Assembly (NCBI RefSeq): GCF_947179165.1
Contig: NC_077240.1
Location: forward strand, 80,054,001-80,118,000
Length of the DNA: 64,000 nucleotides
Reading direction: 5' to 3'
Source: Solanum dulcamara
Lineage: Eukaryota; Streptophyta; Magnoliopsida; Solanales; Solanaceae
Of this stretch, positions 11,612 to 23,500 are shown in pieces. How positions within the stretch are numbered: position 1 is the stretch's first letter; every line of letters begins with the position of its first letter. A program made the position numbers and the translations under genes. Below the pieces are notes generated by a model. That model made no database searches. It was not told the DNA's origin and saw nothing but the letters and a program-made list of their open reading frames with translations.

Positions 11612-14600
11612 ATGAGCTTGGATCCGGTGGTGTCTTCTCAAGGAAATCTTGATGAACAGATTGCTCAGCTTATGCAGTGCAAGCCTTTATCTGAACAAGA
11701 GGTGAATTTTCAATTTTTTTGCTGTTTTTTATTTTGTGGGTTTTGCATTTCCTGTTGTATATTGGATTTTTTTTTTTATCTGGGGTTGATTATTCTTGTG
11801 TGTTTTCTTGATTCATTTCATGATATGGTGAGCTGATCTGAGAATTTGTTTTGTCTTTTTCCATTTTTTTGAATCTTGGGTTTTTGCCTTTTGTGTTCCT
11901 TAGCCTATGTGGGGTTGATGTCCATTTGTTTTTTTTTTGAATCAGATCATTTTGTTCTTCAGAATTGATATGAGTAGTTTTCAAATTTTGAAATCGTTTC
12001 AGTTTTGCTATTTCCTTCTTGTAATTTCCATATCTAAAAATGAATAATTTTCTGTTTTCTTAGCTTAATAAGTAAAACTTGAAATTCTGTTGATAATGTT
12101 CCATGCAGATTCTAGATTATGAACAGTAAATTGTATCAAGATTCAAGGAAGTATTTTTCTCCCTGCAATGCAAATGAAAACTTTGTACTTAAGCTTAAGA
12201 AATTGAACTTTCTGAATGATTGATTAATTTCAGTCTTCTGATAATGGTTTCCGATACAAACTATAGCGCTAAAGCAGTGAATTTTATTTGAGACAGTGTA
12301 TTTGTGTTTATAAGTAATAAGAGCCTGAATGTGTTTTTTTTCGTATTCACAACATCAAATGGAAAACTTGTTTTTTTACCTTAAAATTTACAACTTGTTT
12401 TTGACATACAATGGTTCGTTTCATCGGATTACTTTTTCTCTTCTGAATTGTCTTAATTCTCTTTTGTTCGGACAATTCAAGATCCTAATGGATTCATGTG
12501 TCCAGTGGTTAATTGTGCCAAAAGAAAGTAATCTAAATAGAAGTTTGTAGCAATATTTGGGTCTTCTGCTAAACTTGGTTTTCAAACTTACATTTGGGAT
12601 AGCCCAATGAACATTCTTCAAAATCCAACGTGTTAAGCTTACAACATTTGAGTACGTCTTTGGCCGCTATTCTCAATGGCTTTTTGCATCTATCCTTTCT
12701 CAGTATGCCTTTCTTTTAAGGTTCTTGCTGTGTTTGTCATAAAGGTGTTACATTTATCAACCTGCAACTTTTTTGTTTTCTTATTATTTTGTAATGTCAC
12801 TAGGTAAAAGGATTATGTGAGAAAGCGAAGGAGGTCTTAATGGATGAAAGCAACGTGCAGGTATGATAGTTTAATGACTGAATTTTCTCTTTTTATTTTC
12901 TGCTGTGTTTTTTTTCCTTTTTGGCACGGGAGGAAGGAGGTAAGCCCTGACTTAAAAATATCTTCTTTCTGTTTCTGACTTAAGACTTCCTTCACTGAAT
13001 TATGTTTGTTAACACTTTGTATTCAAGTTTCAAACTGTAACAATTATTGTCTTGATCTGTCTCTCTGCACGGATGCCACTGAAACAATTCCATATGCCTA
13101 TTGTCTTAGATAGTCGTGTTTATTTTCTTTCTTTAGAAAAATGTTCTTATTTTCATCGACATCATTGCATACGAGGTGTAAACTGGGTGGGCTGATGTAA
13201 AGGTAGTCGGTCTAATATTTTATAAATTTTTGTTATTTCCTCTAGATTGTTGAAGCTTTAGTGCATAGCGGGAGCTTTAGTGCACCGGGCTGCCCCTTAT
13301 TTCCTCTAGATTGTTGAAGCTTTAGTTCACAAGCATATAGCCGAGGCTTGAGCTTACCTTAATATACATAATACAGTAGCTGATGGTTTGCATGAAAGTA
13401 TCTGATACAAGATCATATTGAATCATTGTATTAGAGACATAACTTAATAAATAACTTATTCTTGTATCAGCTTAAGAGATCTCTTTCATGTTTAACATGT
13501 TTGTCTTATCAGAAGGAATTGGATGTGCATGAATATTTGCTTGTAGGATTGAATTGTTTTAACTTTCCCCGTTGCAGCCTGTGAAAAGTCCTGTGACTAT
13601 ATGTGGTGATATTCACGGCCAATTCCATGATCTTGCTGAGCTTTTTCGGATTGGTGGGAAGGTACCTGTACATTTGCCTCTTTCTGGATTTTGTTTCTCT
13701 GTATGGGATTAGCCAGTTCATGCTTGGGTTAGAAGAATTGTCTTCTCATTTTTACTTCCTTGCTTGGTTGCAATGAACATTTGGAAATATGTTAGTCATT
13801 TGGTAGCGATGAACATTTGAAAACATGTTAGTCATTTGGTTGGAAAAACTTCTCTCTCTCCTGAGGGAGGAAGGTGAAGTTGTTCTCGATAGATTTGTAG
13901 AGTGACAAACGCAGGTGCATATATCGTTATCTAACTATTGAAGTATAGGCTTGTTGCGGTAATCAAATCACTTCCTTTCTTGGTAGCAGTGAACATATGA
14001 AAACATGTCCATCGGTTGGAAAAAACTTTCTATCTCTCGAGGAAGGAAGGTGAAATTATTCTCAATATGATTTGTAGAGTAACAAACAGGGGTGCATATT
14101 TTGTTATCTAACTATTGAAGTATATGCTTGTTGCGGCAATCACTCTTTCTCCCTCTGAGGGTAGGTCTTTGATATAGCTCCTTCACATAAGCCGAGGGCT
14201 AAATGAAACCAGAGAACTTTTATGAGATGGTTGATCATTTTCTTAACAAGCCCTAGACCTATCCTCTTATGGCTAATGAACAACAAAGTGCTAGTTTCAA
14301 AGAGCAAAAAACAATTTGGTTTTTACATATTAGTGTGGTGAATTTTTTGATAATTTCTCTCTTTTATTTTAGATAAAATTGTGAACTTTTACTCTAATGA
14401 AGGGGATGGTAGTCAAAATTCTTTTTCTAACATGTCCTTTTTTTGTTTTACTTGCAGTGTCCAGACACTAACTATTTATTTATGGGAGATTATGTAGATC
14501 GTGGATACTATTCTGTGGAAACAGTAACGGTGAGGTTCTTTTTTTGTATTATACCTCCAAAAGGATTTATTTTATGTTATTTTTTTGGATAACATTGGAG

Positions 14601-17600
14601 GATTTCACTGTGACCGGTGATATATCAGTTGTTTATTTGCAAAGTAGTGTCATGCTTACTTATCACTTTCTGCAACCCTTGACACTACTCTTCCCTATTT
14701 ATTGGATTTACCTTTTTGGGGGAAGGTTTGAGAAAGTTTTTGGAGGAAGGTGCTTTGGAGGGAGTTATTCCTTTGGGGTTGGTCTTCAAGACTTGGAAAC
14801 ACATTCTATGCTTTCCACTAAAATCTGAAAAGTGCGAAGCTTTCATTATTGTACTTTTTGAGTGAAACTGGTATATGTCATGAGGTCTTGATTGGCATTT
14901 CTCTTGGATGAGTAGTTTATATGGTGTCTTAGAATATGACACAATTGGAGATATTAAGAAAAGTTCTTTACTGCTGTAATAGGTGCTAACTTCAATTGGC
15001 TCAATATCATCCGAATGATAGTGTCATTTGACTGTTAACTTGTTTGCAGCTTTTGGTGGCTCTCAAAGTGCGGTATCCTCAACGGATTACAATTTTGAGG
15101 GGAAATCATGAAAGTCGTCAGGTATATATAATTATGTTAAGATTTCAACATTTAGTTCTTTACATCTTGCATCAAATGGATGCCTTTTCTCAGTGAGTTG
15201 CATTAAGAATATTTGTTTATTATGCTTTTATTATGGATTTGGTTTTGGTTCAAGTTTATAGTTTGAGATCTGATTGTCTGTTTGTAACTTGCAGATTACT
15301 CAGGTTTATGGGTTTTATGATGAATGTTTACGAAAGTGAGTCCTCCCATATTATACATTTTGTGGGTTGCATTGTCTCATAGCTCTTTTGTTTTTTTGGG
15401 TGGGGTGGTGTAACTGCGTTACGATACTTGGATGATACATCCGCTCAATTATCTTATTTTCTTTATCACCAGCATTCATTTTACCATTTGACTTGATGTC
15501 TGTCTTAATTACCTTCTTATAGACGTTTATGGACACATTATTTACAGATAGAGTCATTTACACATGTACAGATAGTAGACATAACATGCCTGCATGTTAT
15601 AGTGTAGTAACTTTTAAGATGTATTCAGCATGCGGTTTAGCGATGTAGGTTGTCATTCAGGAGCTGTTTAGCGATGTGCTTAAAATATTAGTAAAATTTC
15701 AAGGAAGTGGGACAGATGGGTCAAATGTCTCATGAGAATAAAATCATTTGAAAGTTGGAGCAGCTTTACTAGTTAGAATTCTTGGAGAGGAGATTTCCTG
15801 TTCAAGAGGTGCGTAATTTGGGACAACATGAAAGGGAAGTGTGTTCAGCGAATTTGGGAAGGATTGCTTGTAGCTAGTGTGCTAGATCAACATCCATTAC
15901 TAGGAGAAAATTACAAAAGTGGGTTGAGAATCATGAGGTCATGTTCAAATCCCAGCGGAAGCAAAAAGAACTAGACAATTTCTTCCCATCTCCTTGGTGG
16001 ACAAAGTTAATAGTAGAATTAGTCGAGGTGTGCAGGCTGTCCTGGGCACCAAGGTATTTAAAATAATTAATAGAATTATGCTAACAACTTTGATAGAATC
16101 TTCATGCACTCCTTTATAGTAAGTTCAAAAAGGATGCATTTAATCTGCTGTCTCTCTGAATTCCTTAAATCTACCTTAACTTTTTGTAATGCTAAAAGTA
16201 ATTGTTAGAATCTTTTAACAGTCTAGTCTCTTTTCATTAACTTAGGTCCGAACGTCCTGTAATATTCCTTATTTCTTCTGACGTGATTGTAAGCTTCATC
16301 TCAATTTGAGTATTATACCTGCAAATGTGTGCTGATTGACTGCATTTGCACTTCGCAGATATGGTAATGCCAATGTGTGGAAGACTTTCACAGATCTGTT
16401 TGACTACTTTCCTCTCACAGCTTTGGTTAGTATGCTTTCCTCAGTTTAGCTATGGGGTGGATGCTGTGCACGAGTATTTTTTAATATTTGTTTTACAGTA
16501 GTTCATGTCTCTTCGTGGTTCTCTCCTTTTAGAAAATGAATTTTGCTGCTGATGCTGCTTGAATCTTGTGATACGGAAATTCAAAGACCTTTTAGCATTG
16601 TTATGGAATTGTATTGGGATGGCGTTGATCTTGAATGCCAATTCATTGTGTTCTCAGTTGCATTACACATCCCATAACTTGTTTTTATGTATTTCTTAAC
16701 TCGAGAGAAGGTGCTAATACTAATATTGCCCATGGTGGAGCAGGAAGAACAAAGCTTACTTATTATTTTGGCCATGCATTTTGCCTTTAGGTTGTAAAAC
16801 CGATTAGTGCTGTTACTGACATGCCAAACATCACCTTTTCGTTGCCGTTATTGCAATATTTGCTTGTTATTTTAAAGTGCAGTTCATTTTCTTTCTGTAT
16901 AATTTCAGGAGGGAAAATATGCCTCCTGTCTGTTTCTTGTTTCTACCTTAAAACTTGAAATTTGTATGATGGTTATCTTGGAATCTTTCTAGGTTGAATC
17001 TGAAATCTTTTGCCTCCATGGTGGTTTGTCTCCATCTATTGAAACTCTTGATAATATTCGTAATTTTGACCGCGTCCAAGAAGTTCCACATGAGGGGGTC
17101 ATGTGTGATCTTTTGTGGTCTGATCCTGATGATCGTTGCGGGTGGGGTATTTCACCCAGAGGTGCTGGATATACATTCGGCCAAGTAACTTGCCTACTCC
17201 TTGTCACCTCATTTTTTTTCAATGTGTTATGTAGTGGTTCGTATGAGCTTGATATCGTGTTACTTGCGTTGCAACAGGATATATCTGAGCAGTTTAACCA
17301 CACCAACAGCTTAAAACTAATTGCGAGAGCGCACCAATTAGTTATGGAGGGATTCAATTGGGCCCATGTAATCGGTTCTATCTATCGGTATACTTTATGT
17401 GCAAGTTTGATCCAAGAGAGGCTGATTTAAACAATTTCTTGTTGCAGGATCAAAAAGTGGTTACCATATTTAGTGCCCCTAATTATTGCTACCGCTGTGG
17501 GAATATGGCGTCCATCTTAGAAGTTGACGATTGCAATGGCCATACATTTATTCAGGTTTCATTCCCTCTTCCCCCCCCCCTTCTCCCCCCCCCAAAAAAA

Positions 17601-19768
17601 AAAAAAAAACCCATGTGCACACACAACAACAACAACAACGATCACCTGTGTTGCTCGGGCTCTTCAAAAATGCTACTAGGCATGCGTCATATCCTCCAAA
17701 AATGTGCGTTGTCCTTCAAAAGTAGTGCATTTTTGGAGGATCCAACACAGGCGGGACAACATCTTGGAGAGTCCGAACAACATAGACAACAACTATGCGT
17801 CTATGCTTGCCTCGGCGTTGTCTATGTGAATCCCGCTTTGTCATTTAAGCTCATTTCATATCATCATCATATTAAATACAATAAGATTGGAAAATAAGTT
17901 AAATATATATAATAATAATATTAGCACTTCTCTAGCAAGTCTAAAACTTATTCTCAACTAGTACCTATATGAATCTTTTTCTTCCATTGGGTCCTATCTT
18001 TAGCTAAGTCTGCCTCGATAACCCAAACCTCCTGTTAGAAACTGCTATCTTCCAAGATGACCAACAACTACTATAACTCAAAAGAGGGGGATCGACTACA
18101 TGAATCATCACTGTCCATATCGCTCTTAATAGGGCTGGGCGTTCGGTATTCGGTTCGGTATTTTCAAAGTTCGAGTTCGGTAATTCGGTAATCGGTAATT
18201 CAAAGTATATACCAAATACCGAACTTTCAAATTTCGGTTCGGTAATTCGGTAATTGGTAAATCAAGCTTCGGTTCGGTACGATATTCGGTAATACCATAT
18301 TTTTTTAATAGTTAATTTACAATAAAAATTTATCCGCATTTAATATTTACATTAACCTAAAGAATACATATCTTAACTTACATTTTTATTACTATACCAT
18401 AATTAAGTAATATATGCATTTTAACTTATCGAATACCGAAACCGAAATTGCTCTGAAGCCACATTCTACGGAGGAGAAATGATACATCGTAAACAAAGAG
18501 AAAATAATTTATGAATAGATACAGAATAAAAAAAATATTACCATGTAATAAAAATGATGAAAAAGAGTGAAAACAAAAATCTCTAATATATCACACATAA
18601 TTTTTATACATATGTTTTTCTTTGAATTATCCAAAAACTCTACATCACTGCACTAATTATTAATTAGTTCCTGCAAAGATATGAAAGAGTTGGAATCTTT
18701 CGTTTTCAATGTAACTACCAAACAATTTATGTAGATAATTGACGTGGTGAATCATGCAAAGTGAAATTAGAATTCTTAACCAATTGCATAAATTTGAAAT
18801 TAGAATTTATAATTTTTACATGTACATGAATTTAAATTTTAGCAGTTATCCATAATGTACGTGTTTGAAAGTGTGCATATAGTATGCTGTAAACGTGGGA
18901 AAGTTGAAATGAAAATGGTAAGGGAAATGAAAAAATGGGATAGTTTCCTCTTACTAAACTCTTCTCTTTTTGGTAATTTTTCTTCTTTTTTTTTCCAATT
19001 TTTTTGTATTAATAAAAATAAATAAATAAATAAATTTGGTATTCGGTATTTCCCGAATATCGAAACCAAAATACCGAATACCAAAACCGAAATATCGAAT
19101 TTTATATTTCAGTACCGAATACCGAACCGAATACCGAAATAGCCGGTTCGATTTGGTAATTCGGTTTTCGGTATTTTATGCCCAACCCTATCGCTCTATG
19201 TAAGTTCATTTCGGTCCAATATTATATAAGATGAAAATCAGAATAAAAAGTACTAGAAGTTTTTCATTTTTAGTATTGGTGTATATATCTCTGTCAACAC
19301 TAAAAGATTCCTAGAAACATCCGACTAAAACTCAATTCTAGTTACTCTCTCCGTTTAAAAAAGAATGTCTTTTTCCCTTTTTGGCAACTCTTTAATTCTA
19401 ACTTTTCACGTGACATGCTTAAGACCACAATATTAGATGACATTTTGGTACATTCTACGTATCTTTAGTTTAAGACGACCAGATTCAAAAGTCTTCTTAC
19501 TTTCTTAAATTCCGTGCTAAGTCAAAACCAGACAAATGAAACAGAGGGAGTAATTACTATTGCCTATATAGATCTTCTTCCATTGCACCCTATTTTTCGT
19601 CTGATCTGCGAGTTCTTGCTAATAACAATTGGTAGTTTGGAAATTGTTATTATTCATGTTGTTTGAAATAACCCTTTTTTTCTTATTCTTTCTGTTTTGC
19701 AGTTTGAACCAGCTCCTAAGAGAGGGGAGCCAGATGTAACGGGAAGAACGCCAGATTACTTCTTATGA
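11612..19768 (+). CDS. PP2Ac: Serine/threonine protein phosphatase PP2A catalytic subunit (11 exons)
   Basis: Coding exons: 11612-11701, 12804-12860, 13578-13661, 14458-14529, 15050-15121, 15295-15335, 16359-16425, 16993-17184, 17278-17367, 17448-17555, 19703-19768. All introns are GT-AG and the exons join in frame to 312 residues, the normal length. Metal and phosphate motifs are complete: GDIHG (59-63), GDYVDRG (87-93), GNHE (119-122), HGG (170-172). The C-terminus is TPDYFL, the tail whose Leu is carboxymethylated and which binds regulatory B subunits. PP2A dephosphorylates Ser/Thr in cytosol and nucleus as a trimer with A and B subunits. The N-terminus and 11-exon layout fit plant subfamily II (PP2A-3/PP2A-4). 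Unusual residues: Val197 where Pro is usual after PHEG, and Gly305 where Arg is usual. Intron 10 is 2.1 kb and full of transposons. The gene looks intact. Confidence 0.95.
13195..13330. repeat. Repeat fragment in PP2A intron 2 with a local duplication
   Basis: A ~28-base stretch containing TTTCCTCTAGATTGTTGAAG occurs twice, near 13234 and 13298. Between the copies lies a sequence containing GCATAGCGGGAGC and TTTAGTGCACC. A similar piece occurs in reverse orientation near 39020-39060. It looks like a dispersed Solanaceae repeat, but I cannot name the family. Confidence 0.4.
13801..14147. repeat. Diverged ~180-bp tandem duplication in PP2A intron 3
   Basis: The unit beginning TGGTAGC at 13801 is repeated from 13981. 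Both copies contain GAACAT, GGTTGGAAAAA, a CTATCTCTC-like pyrimidine stretch and GCTTGTTGCGG in the same order and spacing. The copies differ at many positions, so the duplication is old. It lies wholly inside the intron. Confidence 0.65.
15885..16062 (+). repeat. SINE-like fragment in PP2A intron 6
   Basis: Contains a pol III B-box-like GTTCAAATCC, then TTGGTGGACAAAG, AATTAGTCGAGGTG and a CCTGGGCACC end before an A/T-rich tail. This order is that of Solanaceae tRNA-derived SINEs, recalled rather than searched. Diverged copy with no coding content. Confidence 0.5.
17649..17785. mobile_element. MITE with TGTTGCTCGG-type inverted termini (PP2A intron 10)
   Basis: The left end TGTTGCTCGGGCTCTTCAAA is roughly mirrored by the right end AGAGTCCGAACAACATA. 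The interior also folds back: CCAAAAATGTG pairs with a later CATTTTTGGAG. At ~137 bp with no coding capacity it is a non-autonomous DNA element. Related copies lie at 20960-21079 and 22779-23092 in the neighbouring phytoene synthase gene. Confidence 0.65.
18127..19189. mobile_element. ~1.06-kb non-autonomous hAT-like element (PP2A intron 10)
   Basis: Near the left end is AGGGCTGGGC followed by many CGGTATTCGGTTCGGTA-like repeats. The right end carries the inverted counterpart, GGTATTTTATGCCCAACCCT. The motif ATCGCTCT stands on both sides (18119-18126 and 19190-19197), an 8-bp target duplication as made by hAT transposases. Four extra bases (TAAT) lie between the left copy and the obvious inverted repeat. 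The core is AT-rich and noncoding. Confidence 0.65.
19343..19552. mobile_element. MITE with TACTCTCTCCGTTT-type termini (PP2A intron 10)
   Basis: Left end TACTCTCTCCGTTT, right end the inverse, AAACAGAGGGAGTA. Length ~210 bp, noncoding. It shares internal words (CACGTGACAT, TTTTTGGCAACTC) with the element at 24062-24280, so both belong to one family. Confidence 0.7.
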
Positions 19769-20503
19769 TCAAGCTGCACAAACTTGGTGATTTTATCGCA
19801 GCAGTTCTTGATAAACTGGTCTATATGCTATGACCTTCTTGGAAATTCTATAGTTATTACAGCTATAGTATTGCGATACTGCAAATCGCACCAAGCATGT
19901 AAATCGGGCAGGTGATGCATTCTTCCTTACATACAGTTCTCCTGAAACTTCATGAAAATGCAGCAAAGAGACGACGAAAACTGGTGGAGTCACTATGCAT
20001 GTATCATTTCCTACAAACAATGACTTAACCTTTTTCTCTCTTTCTTCTTATAGTAATTTTTTGTTACTCATAGAAAGGACCATCATTTCATTCCCCGATT
20101 ATTTCGTCACCCTGTAGAAGGACAATAACTTTCGTGTGAGCTCTGTAAAGACGAGACATTATTTTTACCGTATAATGGGTGCTTCAGTAATTTATAATCT
20201 TTCACCTTGCTCAGTTTGCACTCTTTTTTTTATTCTGCTTAAGTGGTTATATTCAAGTTGATTGGCATTTTGTTCTTGTACTTGCTAGTTCTCTTAATCA
20301 TCACATGGGGGTTTGTTGCCCACAATTACGCCTCTGTTCCAAACAAGTTAGGGTTGGTTATATAATTACAATTTTTCAACTATAAGGTTGGATTTTTCAT
20401 CAGAAGCTCAGTGTAGAGTTGATCGATCGGTTCCCAAGCTATGTAGAGCTGTATATTGATACAATGATTCTTTTTTACACTAGACAACTTTCTTGTATTT
20501 TGT
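19769..20503. other. Spacer between convergent PP2A and phytoene synthase genes
   Basis: 735 bp hold both 3' untranslated regions. I see no gene, and no clear AATAAA signal that I would assign to either strand with confidence. The two transcripts probably end close together or overlap. Confidence 0.6.
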
Positions 20504-23500
20504 CTATTGACTGGCCAAACTTGGCAAGGATAAAGCTCTAGCATATGAAATAGGTAAAGTGACAAATTTCTTAGCTCTTCCAACATAAGCTCTCTTTGTC
20601 AAGTTATCATAATCATTCTCCTCTATTGCATCCAATATCTTCCTGTACAAAATTAAGGATGACCAAACCTACAAAATCACAACACATACAAACAACTTAT
20701 CAAGATCTTGAAACAAGAGGCGGATCCAATATTTGAAGATTACGAGTTTCTATAGTAATAATTGAGTTCACAGTCTAGGAAGGTTATGTGAGATAATATA
20801 TGAACCTAAAAAGATGAGGCTTTTTATGTCCACTTGAGTTGTTTCACTAGCACAACTATTGTCCAACCTCCTTTTGCTACCGTCACGGCTGATACCGGAC
20901 CTTGTCGGCTCGACATTTTTTCTAAAATCGATCCTTAATCATACAGTAACACCTACCATCTATGTTGGTTGGACATTTCAAAAATGTTATTGTTCCCGGG
21001 TCAGATCCTTCACAAATTTCACTATTTTGAAGGATTTGACATGCCGCATTAACAGTTTTAAAGAGTCTGAGCAACATAGTGAACCATTTTATTTTCACAA
21101 AATTTTGTGTGTGTGTTGTACATGAATCTTGATTATCCTTGTGTTTAATCTTGAATTGACATGTGATTTTTTTTGTCAAAGTGAACTTACTGGCCAACGA
21201 CTAGCTTTGTTGAGATGTGAAGCACCCTCCTCAGCAAGATTGAAGTAAAATCTTGCCCTTCTGATCTGCTCCTTCATGAATTCTCTCCATTGATCTGTCA
21301 CTTTCCTCGTGAACACGTCCTCGTCGCGTATTCCAAACTGTGCTAGTTCATCTTGTGGCAGATAAACCCTTCCTCTCAATGCACTAAAAACATATCAGTA
21401 GCAAAATGGTTAGATAGTTGTGAAGCTCAAAGAAAAGGACTGACAGACTTCTAAGCCGACAAACTTCTGTAGAAGTTCTGCACACGACACCTTAGACAAA
21501 TCCCACATCAGAATGAAAGAGAAAAATGACGAGCTTTATAAGGCATAACACAAGTTCACATGGTAAGCACGCTAGGGACAAATCCATGAGGCCTGTTGGA
21601 CCAAAATGGGCAATACGTGCCATGGGCTCGAATTGTGACAATAATCTAATATAGTAATCAAGAATTGGACTAAAAAGTTTAACTTACTCTTCTCCAACAT
21701 CTCTTAGAATGTTAGTAAGTTGATTCCCTATGCCCAAATGAAGTGCTGCATTATATACTGTTTGAGCTGAAACAGGACTTTCTGGTGCAATTCCCATTAT
21801 TGGTACACTCATTAGGCCAACTGTTCCAGCCACACAGTAGCAGTACATATACAGCTCCTGGAAATTTGCATACCGGCTTTTCCTCGTGTCCATTCTCATT
21901 CCGTCTATCATGTCCTTGAACGGCTATAAATCATAAACGCGAAAACTTTGTATCAACATACTATAAAAGGTTAGTTTTTTTCGACAGGGGATATCGAAAA
22001 TTTTGGTACCTTGATGTCTAAAGGAAACTTGCAAATGGTATCAGTTAAAGCAGCATCAAGCATGTCATAAGGTTTGTTGTTGAAAATGTCTTCTAATCTC
22101 TCTTCCCATTTATCAAGAACTGAGTTGTTCATGTAATCAGCATTAGGTCCATCAACAAGTTCATCTGTCCTTCTGCACCATACTGAAAGAAAGAAAAAAA
22201 CAAATTTCAATTGCTTCTATTAGGCGATACTCTTAACATGGTGTGATATTATCTGCTATGACCAAACTCGCACGGTTTTCCCCAAAAGGCGATACTCTTA
22301 ACATGGTGGGATATTGTTCGCACATGCAACAATCTACCCCTCGAACTAAGTTCCACATGACTTATCACCTCATGGACTTATCTGGATTTCTGTGTCAACC
22401 ATGAGGATTTTTGGCCACCAAAGCCCACCGTTTTTTTTTTTTTTTGTGTGTATGCATATCCAAAGCTATGTTAAAGATAGTAAATCCAAAGCCACTAAAC
22501 CAGGCCCCATGATATCACTTCACCATCTCCATACTTGTCTCGTGGAACCATTGACTCTGATACTAGTTAAGGTCTAGTAATTTAAAAATTTGAGATCATT
22601 ATACCACTATAGCTTACCATAGATAGCCCATATTGCCTTTTGTCTCTCTTCAGTCATTAGCTTAGTCCCTGCAACATGATCCAATTGAACATTCAGTCAA
22701 TACTTAAACTAGGAGATAAACAATGAAGGTAGTAGGAAAAAACTTAAAAGGGGAAAGGGGAAAGAGTACTCATGATCGATGTTGCTCAGACTTTCCAAAA
22801 ATATTGCCGCACCCATGTCAGTTCTTCCAAAAATGCACTGCTTATGGAGGATCCACAAACAGTGGTGGAGCCACCTTGGGGTTAGGGGGTTCGTCCAAAC
22901 CCCCTTCGGCAGAAAATTATACTATTTATACATGTTTAAAATAATTTTTTATGTATATATAGTAGATGTCGAACCCCCTTCGACTAGTTCGTGTGTCTAC
23001 TTCTTCAGATTTTGAACCCCCTTAGTCAAAATCCTGACTCCGCCACTGTCCACAGACACCCATCGACTTTTTTGAATTGTCCGAACAACATAACTCTTGA
23101 TTGAAAGGCTTAATAAAAGATGGTTTATAACCATCAAAATGAAAACTTTGAAAACAGAAACTTCATACTAGCATATTTAGAAATTATAGCAAAAATTTGA
23201 AACTATAAATTGTACAACGACAACATACCCAGTGAAATCACACAAGTGGAGTCTAAGGAGGATACAATGTACGCAGACCTTACCCTTACCTCCACGAGGT
23301 AAAGAGGTTGTTTCCGAAGGACCCTAGACTCAAGTACAACAAATCAAAGTAGTTATGAAAAGGAAAAAAAGGACAGTCAAGAAAATAAGGAAAGCAATGC
23401 AGAGCATTTAGGAAAGGAATAGTAACAACAACAGAACAATCTGATAACTGAAACACAATAAACATCAGAAAAGCCATAAATTGTACAAGAAAGAGATCAA

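Noticed and set aside
17358..17897. 179-residue frame over the end of the phosphatase gene
   Set aside because: It reads through a splice donor into intron 10. Only 17448-17555 of it is coding.
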